DNA from: Porphyromonadaceae bacterium UBA2751
GTDB taxonomy: Bacteria; Bacteroidota; Bacteroidia; Bacteroidales; Muribaculaceae
DNA length: 64,000 nt
Reading direction: 5' to 3'
NCBI GenBank assembly: GCA_002353285.1
Contig: DEJJ01000009.1
Coordinates: 7,189-71,188, forward strand
Made by a program: the position numbers and the translations under genes
Part shown: positions 52,425-61,200 of the stretch, in pieces
Layout of the letters: each line of letters opens with the position of its first letter
Position numbering within the stretch: the first letter of the stretch is position 1
Notes under the pieces: model-generated
Databases searched by the model: none
Told to the model about the DNA's origin: nothing
Seen by the model: the letters and a program-made list of their open reading frames with translations, nothing else

Positions 52425-52664
52425 AGGTAAACGTAAACACGGAAACGCGCACTAATCTGCTATCACATAGCTTTTTTGACCACGATTCGGTGTTTACCTC
52501 GTCAAATAACCACTATTGATTATCAATAAGTTAAACTGCAAGGTTTCCTCGGAAATGTTTACCTTTTTACAAAATCACACTAAATTCAAGGTAAACGTCT
52601 AAGTTGGCTATAAAGTGCAGTAAAGCAATGCGATATAAGCGATTTGGGCGTTTACCGTTTACCT
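52425..52664. repeat. iteron-like array of AGGTAAAC/GTTTACCT
   Basis: Copies: AGGTAAACGTAAAC (52425-52438), GTTTACCT (52492-52499), GTTTACCT (52557-52564), AGGTAAAC (52589-52596), GTTTACC (52650-52656) and GTTTACCT (52657-52664). Seven cores in 240 bp in both orientations, in AT-rich sequence directly before the primase gene. Such arrays are typical of replication origins bound by an initiator or of autoregulatory operators. Confidence 0.7.
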
Positions 52665-52678
52665 CAATCAACAAAAAG

Positions 52679-52776
52679 TCAAAAGAAATGAAGACAAACA
52701 AAGAAGACTCGATTTTCGACAGAAAAATCAAAAGAAATGAAGACAAACAAAGAAGACTCGATTTTCGACAGAAAAA
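52679..52776 (+). repeat. 49-bp tandem duplication over the primase start
   Basis: Two exact copies of a 49-bp unit that contains the ATG and first 14 codons of the primase gene. The copy at 52688 reads into another frame and soon stops; ATG 52737 opens the primase. Confidence 0.9.
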
Positions 52777-53633
52777 TCAGCTGGTTCACGTCGATGCGTG
52801 ACGTGGAACCCAAGGACACCACGCTTGGCGAGTTCCTTACCATGGGTGAAGTGTACAGAGAACAGATAGAGAGGCTTCGCGTGTGCCGGAATGCTGACGA
52901 GCGGAAGTATCTCAAGATCCAGTTGCCTCAAGCGACTATCAGCGGTATTTTTCAAGGGTCACGAAAAGCAGACAATCTCACTGCGCACAGTGGACTGATA
53001 TGCGTCGACATCGACGCAAAAGACAATCCCGATGTAAATGACTTTGCAAATCTCAAGGAGAATGTCCTGAGCCGGATTGACGAGGTGGCCTATGCGGCCC
53101 ACTCGGTAGGCGGCAAAGGTTACTTCGTCATCCTGAAGCGGGCTTATCTCGGCAGACATGCTGCTCAGTTCCGTGAGTTGAAGAAAGACTTTGCCAAGTA
53201 CGGCATTACCATTGATGGTGCCTGTAGCGATGTGAGCCAGTTGCGCTGCCTCAGTTATGACGAGGCACCCTTCGTCAACGATGATGCATCGTTATATAAA
53301 GGCGTAGAGGAAGCCCCCAAGCGCATAGCGCAGCCGTTTCGTCCTCGCTATAGCTTTACCGACGACACAGACGAGCGTGTGTATATGGCCTGTATGGAGA
53401 TAAAGCGCCGCCACATCGACATGACCGAGAACTATGATGACTGGATAAACCTCGGTTTCTCGTTGGCATCGTTGGGCGAGGACGGGCGTGAATACTTCCA
53501 CATTGTCAGCCAACAAAACCCGAAGTACAGCCAGCGGGAAAGCGACCGAAAGTTTGACGGTTTCCTGCGAGGCAACGGCCGCATCGGTATCGGTACATTC
53601 TTCCACTACTGCAAGCAATATGGGGTGCTGTGA
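52737..53633 (+). CDS. BT4734/VirE-N type primase with PriCT domain
   Basis: 298 residues. N-terminal BT4734-like (AEP-related) domain with LICVDIDAKDNP (DxD) and AAHSVGGKGYFVILK; SQLRCLSYDEAPFVN follows. C-terminal PriCT-2-type helical domain: NYDDWINLGFSLASLGEDGR, SQQNPKYSQRESDRKFDGFL, IGIGTFFHYCKQYGV. It should synthesise primers for element replication together with the DUF3987 protein. In related mobilizable elements the relaxase genes follow; here the att-like repeat follows after 240 bp. Confidence 0.85.
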   Translation: MKTNKEDSIFDRKISWFTSMRDVEPKDTTLGEFLTMGEVYREQIERLRVCRNADERKYLKIQLPQATISGIFQGSRKADNLTAHSGLICVDIDAKDNPDVNDFANLKENVLSRIDEVAYAAHSVGGKGYFVILKRAYLGRHAAQFRELKKDFAKYGITIDGACSDVSQLRCLSYDEAPFVNDDASLYKGVEEAPKRIAQPFRPRYSFTDDTDERVYMACMEIKRRHIDMTENYDDWINLGFSLASLGEDGREYFHIVSQQNPKYSQRESDRKFDGFLRGNGRIGIGTFFHYCKQYGVL

Positions 53634-53873
53634 GACGGTTTCACCGAAGATTGTTATCAACACCGTTTCAGCAGACCGCTGCCGTTCCCGGGCGACAGTG
53701 GTCTGCGGTTTATATGCAGTTACTTCGAGTTGTGCAATGAGCATATTCGCGAGATATTTTAACAATTCACTTTACCGCAAAAGCAGGCGGTAAGGACAGT
53801 GTACATCGGGGTTCTTATAGAAAAAATATAGTCGATTTTTTGTTAAAATCACCATTTGTAAAGTATTGGAAGA

Positions 53874-53889
53874 AAAATATCGCTGATAT
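53874..53889 (+). repeat. right att-like direct repeat of the 10-kb element
   Basis: Copy 2 of AAAATATCGCTGATAT, identical to that at 43593-43608. Confidence 0.7.
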
Positions 53890-55055
53890 TCAGTGATTTG
53901 CGGGTTCAAGGGCTGGCCCTTTTTTCAGTATGCACTGCCCCCGACGGCCTGCGGAGCGTGTCCTCAACTCGTCCTTGAGCCGAGCGGAATATGCAGGGCG
54001 ATGTGCGGTGAAATCGCCAATGTGTGATGACGAACCGAAACGAAGTGGCGGTTTCGGCGGCGCACTTTGGCTTCCGCTTTTCAAGATTGTAGGCTTGCCA
54101 ACAATCGCCAACGAAATCACGGCAAGCCCGCTTGTGGTAATTTCGTGATTAGGCGATGTCGATGTGCGGTGAAACGTAGGCAAGGGAGCAAGCGATTGAG
54201 GCGCAAGAGTGTGTGCAGGTGAGCCATAGGCGTTGCCCGACAACTTATTGAGCATTGGCTTTTGCAGTGGCCGCAATCGGGTGTCAGCGCGGCGAAGCAA
54301 GCCGCCCCCCCCCGACTTGCAACGGAGAAAGCGTATGCGCTCGGGCAACCGCCGTCCATAGCGAGCCGATAACCGCAGGTGATACACTTTCTTGCGCCGA
54401 TTGAGCGCGACGGACGCAGCCGCAGCGGAGCGGCACATCGACATCGGGGGCTGTGGGTGGGGCATCAGACAATGTATTTACACCTCTCTGTCCTCGCACG
54501 GCAGGTAGTGGGCATGGGCAGCGACCGGAGCAAAGAGTGAGAGTGAAACGTGCCGCAGACCGGCGGCAGTGTGGTGCGACTGGCCTTTCCTCCTGACCGG
54601 CGCAACTCGTTTGCGCGTAACGTAGAACCAATCGCGGCAGCGTGTGGCTCATCGGTGACGACCGACCGCAGGGCGGTTTGTCAGCGATATGGCAGGAACT
54701 GCGAGCCACTTGGACCGGGCAAATGTAGTGCAGCGAATGAGTGTGTACAGGCTCACCATAGGCGTTGACCAACGACTTGTCGAGCATTGGGCTTGCGGCG
54801 ATTGTCGAATTGGGGTTGGAGCGCAACGCATACCCCAATGCACTCGACAACCAGAGCGAGCCGTATGCGCTTGGGAAACGCCGTAATAGTGAGCTGCAAG
54901 CCGAAGGCGGTACACTTTCAGCAGCGTAGCGGAGTGCAGAACTGTCCAACCAGTGCCATGATTGATGAGCGGTAAGGCGCGAAGCACATAACGCAAACAA
55001 CCGCAGCGCAGCGGAGGTTGGCTTGCGTGTGAAGCCACCCACTTGCAAGTGGGTG
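53890..55055. other. GC-rich, internally duplicated noncoding tract
   Basis: About 1.15 kb clearly richer in GC than the flanks. Two diverged copies of one sequence can be aligned by eye, about 535 bp apart: 54208-54440 and 54742-54990, sharing GAGTGTGT(G/A)CAGG, CCATAGGCGTTG and GAGCATTGG in the same order. There is a run of nine C at 54305-54313. Several long open frames exist on both strands but have no protein-like features. The tract ends in a 20-bp perfect palindrome (55036-55055). It may be a structured RNA or a DNA site of an accessory element. Confidence 0.5.
55036..55055. repeat. 20-bp perfect palindrome
   Basis: Reads the same on both strands (core ACTTGCAAGT). It touches the left end of the adjacent 167-bp MITE-like sequence. 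Confidence 0.85.
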
Positions 55056-55220
55056 TGTCAAAATGACGTTTGTATTTCAAATCGCTCTAACGGGCGAGAA
55101 ACAAAAAGATAATTATTTCACAAATAAAAAATCGGAAATTTTACTTTAATGTTTTTGATGATTTTATTTAAATTTACGTTGTGAAGCACGCTTATGCAGC
55201 AGAATAAGAATTTTGACACA
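55054..55220. mobile_element. MITE-like 167-bp sequence with 11-bp terminal inverted repeats
   Basis: TGTGTCAAAAT at 55054-55064 and its complement ATTTTGACACA at 55210-55220 flank AT-rich noncoding sequence. The ends are the same as the left end of the truncated IS at 3431, so this is probably a non-autonomous or deleted derivative of that IS group. Confidence 0.55.
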
Positions 55221-55244
55221 TTCTAATGAGAAAAAGTACTTAAA

Positions 55245-56216
55245 CTACCTGTTAGCAGCACATAATTCTGAGATGGCCCCTCTGAGTTTTTCCTCCCATC
55301 CATCTTTATGAATGATGCGGATAAAATCACGCTCGTGCCTTTTGAGAATGTCGATGCGGCTCATCTGACTAATTTCTTGCCAATTATCAAACAAGATATA
55401 CAACGCATTACCATAGTCGGCATTTTCGAAAACTACTATGTTGCCGCCAAATCTTGCCCCGAAGTAGCGGGAGTTCATTCCTTGACCAACGATATATTCG
55501 CTCGGATGTAGGCGGTCTAAGGCCTGGGTGCGTTGCTGTATGGTTTGTTTGCGGCTCTCGGTAGGGTTATGCATCCTGTCTGTGACGGTGTGGATGACAT
55601 TATCGAGAGTGCCCGGAGGGAAGATTTCCCATCCCACGCTTGTAATTCGGGCCAGTTCTTCGTCAGACAAATTGGCATCGAAGACGTGACAATCACGGAA
55701 CTGCTCCTGAAGCAGGTTGACGGCAAAGAACAGGTCGTCGCGGAAGTCGGGGTCTTGCTTGTCAAGAACGGTGTTGATAGTGGCCTTGAAACAAATCCTA
55801 TCTGTGATCTCGGACACAACAGACAGATTGATGTCCCAATCGCGAGGAGGTTCGAAACGTCGCTGGTAGACATCACGGTCCATATAAGTGGTGTGATAGC
55901 CTTTGTCGGGGTCTCCAAAGTTGGGAGTCTCCCAAGAGTAAGTCTTCTTGACTTTAGGGAGGTTCTTGAGAACCCAGATGATGCCATTGCGATTCCTGCG
56001 AGCGTAGAGGCCCTCAAGGCGATTGGGTGCGATCAAGTCCGGCATCTGAACAGTGCCGTCGTTGAGCGTGATACCAAACTTGCGGAATACATTGCGGGAG
56101 ATGTCTGCCTTGGAGGCATTGACGATGGCAGCAACTTTGACATGCTGCAAGTTGGTGCGGCGAAGTTCCTGCTCGATATAGTCAGGAATCCTTCTGAAGT
56201 GAATGTTTTTTTTCAT
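55245..56216 (-). CDS. uncharacterised protein of the accessory region
   Basis: 323 residues; I do not recognise the family. The N-terminus is basic and amphipathic (MKKNIHFRRIPDYIEQELRR) and includes KVAAIVNASKADISRNVFRK; the middle has NGIIWVLKNLPKVKKTYSWE and many aromatic residues, and the C-terminus has SRYFGARFGGNIVVFENADY and WQEISQMSRIDILKRHERDF. No signal peptide or membrane segment. It is probably soluble. It is codirectional with the GIY-YIG gene upstream (about 50 bp), suggesting one transcript, in a block next to defence-like genes. Confidence 0.6.
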   Translation of the reverse strand: MKKNIHFRRIPDYIEQELRRTNLQHVKVAAIVNASKADISRNVFRKFGITLNDGTVQMPDLIAPNRLEGLYARRNRNGIIWVLKNLPKVKKTYSWETPNFGDPDKGYHTTYMDRDVYQRRFEPPRDWDINLSVVSEITDRICFKATINTVLDKQDPDFRDDLFFAVNLLQEQFRDCHVFDANLSDEELARITSVGWEIFPPGTLDNVIHTVTDRMHNPTESRKQTIQQRTQALDRLHPSEYIVGQGMNSRYFGARFGGNIVVFENADYGNALYILFDNWQEISQMSRIDILKRHERDFIRIIHKDGWEEKLRGAISELCAANR

Positions 56217-56262
56217 ATTTTTATTGTTAAATGTCTAATCTATAAGTTGGAAGAACATCAGG

Positions 56263-56568
56263 TTACGGGAGAAACGGGGAAGAAGGAGTACTGCTACAAC
56301 GGTACTCCCCACCCACCTTATTTGCCGTGTCGTTCTGATTATACTCCGGTCGGTCGCCTCCGTGATTGCGCTTGTAGGTCGCAATTCTGTCGGCTTCCCA
56401 TTCTTCGGCAGCGCTTCGAGTGGTGACATTGCCGATTTTTTGGATTTTGGTAAAATCCATTCCTTCGGCACGATGCTCTGCCTCTCTCCGTTCGAGGTCG
56501 TTGGTGATACCAACATACACCACGCGGTTGCCATCGCGAAGTTCGTACTTATACGTATCTCTACCCAT
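56263..56568 (-). CDS. small GIY-YIG nuclease-type protein
   Basis: 101 residues from ATG 56568; a longer frame starting at 56676 adds non-conserved sequence. The fold is visible as YKYELRDGNRVVYVGITNDL, ERREAEHRAEG and EEWEADRIATYKRNHGGDRPEYN: the first motif is Y-x-YVG, with the catalytic Arg and Glu positions present. It is likely a DNA-acting nuclease domain protein. It lies directly upstream of the unknown 323-residue protein gene and divergent from the AAA-helicase pair. Confidence 0.7.
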   Translation of the reverse strand: MGRDTYKYELRDGNRVVYVGITNDLERREAEHRAEGMDFTKIQKIGNVTTRSAAEEWEADRIATYKRNHGGDRPEYNQNDTANKVGGEYRCSSTPSSPFLP

Positions 56569-56949
56569 AAGCCTGGTTGGTTTACGCCTGTCCTTTAGCA
56601 GGCCTATGTGAAAGCTTGTCCAAGGCTTTCGGATTTGACTGCGGATTTGGACTATCCGTTGTTTTCCGCTACTCAATCATACAATAGGCGTGCCAAAATC
56701 GGCATTTTTTTGAGAGAAAGGCTCAAAAATAATTGTAAAACCTGTTTAACGGGTGTGGTATTTGCTTGAAAATTTGGTGATTCTGAAATTTTAAGCCATT
56801 TTATAGAGTTGGATTGTGTGTCACGGAATCTGCCAACCTTACTGACAATTTGTCTGTAAAATTGAGAAATTTGCTCAAATATGGCTGTAGTTGGATTTTG
56901 TTTTGTATTTTTGCAACCACAATATGAGCTAAAGTCACAAGAATAAGAG
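56569..56949. other. divergent intergenic region of the accessory block
   Basis: Low-GC 381 bp between the GIY-YIG gene (minus) and the AAA ATPase gene (plus). TATTTTTG at 56906-56913 is a plausible -7 box for the plus-strand genes. No gene recognised. Confidence 0.5.
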
Positions 56950-58233
56950 ATGATAACCAATTTCTGCGCAGAAAATTACCGTTCTATCAGTGAACGAGTG
57001 GAGTTGTCTTTTGCCGCCTCAATGGGGATAAAGGACACCGAGGATGAGGGCTATACCGTTATAAATGGCCAAAACATACTGAACGCAATGGCTATCTTCG
57101 GAGCCAACTCAAGTGGTAAGTCGAATGTGTTTAAGGCCATCGGACGTATGCGGAGCCTGATAGTGCAGTCGGTGCGTCTGAACGACAACGAATCTCTAAA
57201 CTATGACCCGTTTCTGCTCTCTAACAGTCCGTTGCGTCCTACGCGCTTCGAGTTGTCGTTCGTTGACGGAACCGACAGATTTACATATGGGTTCAGCTAC
57301 ACAGCAAAACAGATTGAGGAGGAGTGGTTGATGGCCAAATATCCCAGAAGATCGCAGAAAACACTACTCAGGCGCACCGCAGAGGGTATAGAGATAGATG
57401 AGCAAAGATTTTCAGAAGGGCTAAACATCAAGAATGGTAGCGTGCCGCTGAACAGTAACAGGCTGTTTATCTCGCTTGCTGCTCAGTTGGGTGGCGAAGT
57501 GTCGAAAAGGGTGATTGAGTGGTTCAGGACACAATTGAATGTTATCTCTGGTTTGAGGGATAATGATTTTTCACGGGTGACAAAGGAGATGCTACATGCT
57601 CATGTGGACTATCGTGAAGATGTGTTGGGGTTTATAGGTGGTTTGGATTTGGGGTTCGATGAAGTCACAACAGAACAGGAAAACATTGATGATTTATCAC
57701 TTCCGAAGGGATTCCCAGCAGGACTGATTTCTTCGTTGAAAGAACATCCGCCCATTACGGCTTACGCTCGTCATACAAAGTATAATGATGAGGGTGATGA
57801 AGTGGGATTAGTGGATTTTGACATCGACGAGAAGGAGTCGGACGGAACGAGGAAGTTATTCAATCTGGCAGGACCCATTGTGGACACGCTACGTGAAGGG
57901 AAAGTGTTATTCATCGACGAATTGGACGCAGAGTTGCACCCATTGCTTTCAAGACAGATTGTGAAGCGATTCAACTGTCCGAAAACAAACCCCAAAGGGG
58001 CTCAACTGGTATTCACTACGCATGACACGAATATGCTGTCGAGGAAACTGCTACGCAGAGACCAGGTGGTATTTGTGGAGAAAGACAAGAAGGCGATGAC
58101 CCATCTAACTCCGATGATGAGCATAAAGATGGAGAATGGAGCGAAGCCCAGGACGGACAGCAACTACGAGAAGAACTATCTGGAAGGGAAATATAACGCC
58201 ATCCCGTATTTTGATGATGAGTTTGGATGTTGA
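56950..58233 (+). CDS. AAA-family ATPase (AAA_15/OLD-like, RloA/AbiL-type)
   Basis: 427 residues. ABC-like ATPase of the SMC/OLD kind without a TOPRIM domain. ENYRSISERVELSFAAS at the N-terminus, Walker A FGANSSGKSNV (K57, S58), Walker B VLFIDELDAELHP (about residue 320), and switch histidine LVFTTHDTNML. The C-terminal DSNYEKNYLEGKYNAIPYF is the typical end of AAA_15 defence ATPases such as RloA or AbiLi, whose partner usually is RloB or AbiLii. Here the following gene is instead a large helicase, 36 bp away. Confidence 0.85.
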   Translation: MITNFCAENYRSISERVELSFAASMGIKDTEDEGYTVINGQNILNAMAIFGANSSGKSNVFKAIGRMRSLIVQSVRLNDNESLNYDPFLLSNSPLRPTRFELSFVDGTDRFTYGFSYTAKQIEEEWLMAKYPRRSQKTLLRRTAEGIEIDEQRFSEGLNIKNGSVPLNSNRLFISLAAQLGGEVSKRVIEWFRTQLNVISGLRDNDFSRVTKEMLHAHVDYREDVLGFIGGLDLGFDEVTTEQENIDDLSLPKGFPAGLISSLKEHPPITAYARHTKYNDEGDEVGLVDFDIDEKESDGTRKLFNLAGPIVDTLREGKVLFIDELDAELHPLLSRQIVKRFNCPKTNPKGAQLVFTTHDTNMLSRKLLRRDQVVFVEKDKKAMTHLTPMMSIKMENGAKPRTDSNYEKNYLEGKYNAIPYFDDEFGC

Positions 58234-58268
58234 GAGGTAGGTGAATGTTGACATAGAAGAAGTGACTT

Positions 58269-61200
58269 ATGGATGAATACACATTAATAGAACTGAATTC
58301 CAAGAGTGGTACAAAGAATATCATTTGTCAACTGCTGGCTTCTAGTCAGACGATTTCTCTTGAGAATGTTGAGGAAACGAGGAGCTATGTTGTCGCTATT
58401 GATGATGCTGTTCGATACTGTTTCACATGCAATCCCAATATTCTAGACCCAGACTCGGAGTATGTCGTTCTTACAGACCGAGCACCGACCAAGCAAAAAC
58501 TTCTGGAGGGAACGGTTCAGCAGAAAAAGTGGCTGAAACACCCGAAAATGGCAGGGCATACGGCGGAGGAAGTCTTGGATTCCTGGACTAATGTATTTGT
58601 GTATAAAGAAGAGGTGGATGAAGATCATCCCGGTCTGAGAAAGCCCCAGCTGGGTGCGCTCCATGCTCTACTTGGGCATTTCTTGTCACCAACTGATATT
58701 GCTACCGTTGTTTTGCCGACAGGTACGGGAAAGACAGAGACAATGCTTTCAGCGATGGTTGCGGGAAAATGTCGGAAACTTCTTGTTACGGTTCCGTCGT
58801 CTGCACTTAGAAACCAGATTTATGGGAAGTTTAAAACACTGGGGGTGCTGAAGAATCCAAAATTTGGTATTGTCGGTGATAGTGCGCTATACCCAATAGT
58901 TGGCGTTGTAAATGCGGCTTTTGACACGGCGGAAGAACTTGCTGCCTTTATTGTTCAGTGCAATGTGGTGATAACTACGATGCAGATTATCAACTCTGCT
59001 CCACAAGACCAACAAGATGTATATGTTAGCGCATTTACGAATGTGTTTGTAGATGAAGCGCATCACATTGTAGCGACATCATGGAGGAAGTTTGCAGATA
59101 GGTTTCCTAAGAATCAGTTGATACAGTTCACAGCAACGCCATTCAGAAATGACGGCCAGGGGCTTGAAGGAAAGATTATCTTCAACTATCCGCTAAAACA
59201 AGCTCAGGCAGATGGATATTACAGAACCATCAACTTTCTCTCTGTCAGGGAGTATGAAGATGACAAAGCGGACCGGGCTATAGCGGTGAGGGCTATTGAA
59301 CAATTGCGATCTGACTTGGATGCGGGCTATCACCATATGCTGATGGCACGATGTGAGAGCAAAAGAAGGGCTGTTGAGGCTTATGAAATCTATCAGGAGC
59401 TGTGTCCTGACTTGAATCCCGTAGTCATCTATTCTGGTCACCCCCAATATAAAGAGAACTATGGAACCATTGTGCGTAGGGAAACGAAAGTGATAGTATG
59501 CGTCAATATGCTAGGTGAGGGCTTTGACTTACCAGAACTGAAAATTGCGGCATTCCATGACATTAGGAAGAGTTTGCCAGTTACGCTACAATTTGCGGGT
59601 CGGTTCACCAGAACCAGTAGAGATGCTAATTTGGGTAACGCCTCCTTTGTGGCCAATCTGGCTGATGTGGTTGTGCAGCAGGAGTTGGATAATCTTTATG
59701 AGGAGGATGCTGACTGGAACATGCTTCTTGCTAATGCGAATGACAATAGGGTAGAGAACCAAGAAGAATATAAGCAGCTGCTGGATGTCTTCCGTAATGG
59801 CGTGAATTCAAAGATACCTGTGAGCAGCATATATCCCAAACTCAGTGCCGTGGTATATAAGAGCAATAGCAGCACATGGCATCCGGATGATTTTTTGAAA
59901 GGTATTCGAGGCTATGATGATTTGGATTTTACGTCATACGATGTTAATGATGCGGAGAAATTGGTGGTTGCCGTATATGCAAAAGAGCAAAACGTTGAGG
60001 GAATACATGTGAAAGATGTGAAGACGTTGGCGTGGAGTTATTTGGTATTGTTCTGGGATGTGAACAAGAACCTGTTGTATATCAATAGCTCTGACAATGG
60101 TAGCGTCTTTAAGGAAATAGCTAATCATGTGGTAGGAGAAGATGGAAGGGTGCCAGTGCTGGTAAAAGGAATGGATGTGTTTAGGACTTTCCACAACCTA
60201 AAACGGACAAAATTGCGAAATGTAGGACTGAAAGTTTATTTGGGGAAGGATGTCCGATACCGTATGCATGCAGGCAGGGATGTAGAAAGGGCCTTGTCTG
60301 ATGCAGAGTTGCAGAACAGCGAAAAAGCATTTGTGGTTGGAGACGGTTTTGAGAATGGTGACAAAACTTCAATTGGAGCATCTTACAAGGGACGTATCTG
60401 GAGCCTGAATGGGGCTGGTAATGTGCTTACTTTTAAGGACTGGTGTATAGAACAGGGCGAGAAACTAACAGACGAGAGTATCGACGGCAATCAGATACTT
60501 ACACAGACATTGATACCAAAGACGGTACACAATATGCCCAATAAGGCAGTGGCGTTTGCTATCGACTGGGATAGTATAATGTGGGATGAACGGGAGAATT
60601 ATTTTATATTCTGCTTGTTAGGGGTTGAATCTCGTCTATTCAATACGGATTTGGTTCTCAGTAGCGATAACCCTGTGCAGGGTAATTCGGTTTTCTTTGC
60701 CGTAACTAATGGCACGCAGCGTGTAGAATTCAAGTTGGAGCTGTTTGAAAACAGACAGAATCCGAACAATGTATATGCAGATTATCGAATCACAAAGTTG
60801 ACAGAAGGAAATGCTACCATCAGTTATGGCCGAAAAATGATAAATTTGGAAGAATTCCTGTATGATAATGCTCCAACTATTTTCTTCGCTGACGGTGCCA
60901 GCTTATGTGGTACGGAATATATAGAGTTGAACACGCCTCCAGCCATCTATGACAGGAACCGCATTATTCAGTGGGATTGGCAGGGTGTGAACCTTGGAGA
61001 AGAATCTCAGGGAGTTGCTCCAAATCTGAAAATTAAATCTATTCAATATCACGTTATCCAAGAACTGATGGCAGGAGATTTTGACATCATATATGATGAT
61101 GACAATGCTGGAGAAATCGCGGATGTCATTACGATGAAACATTTGGATAATAAGTTGCATATCGGACTGTATCACTTGAAGTTTGCCCAGGAGGGCATGG

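Larger units (their letters stand above)
43593..53889. mobile_element. 10.3-kb integrative element with defence cargo and replication genes
   Basis: A perfect 16-bp direct repeat, AAAATATCGCTGATAT, lies at 43593-43608, about 75 bp before the integrase gene, and again at 53874-53889, about 240 bp after the primase gene. Between the copies are all parts of an integrative element: integrase, excisionase, DUF3987 protein, primase and an iteron-like array, plus the AbiE pair, a TOTE-type primase-helicase and a transposase-derived protein. There is no relaxase, coupling protein, capsid or terminase gene. It may be a phage satellite, or a mobilizable island that has lost its mob genes. Confidence 0.75.

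Noticed and set aside
53890..53930. T-arm-like GGGTTCAAG next to the right att repeat, suggesting a tRNA
   Set aside because: No acceptor, D or anticodon stem can be formed around it; the GGGCTGGCCC hairpin with T-run is a simple terminator-like structure.
54284..55048. 254-codon minus-strand frame in the GC-rich tract
   Set aside because: Composition is dominated by Ser, Arg, Pro and Cys without fold-like pattern, several other frames are equally open, and the sequence is an internal duplication with better sense as noncoding.
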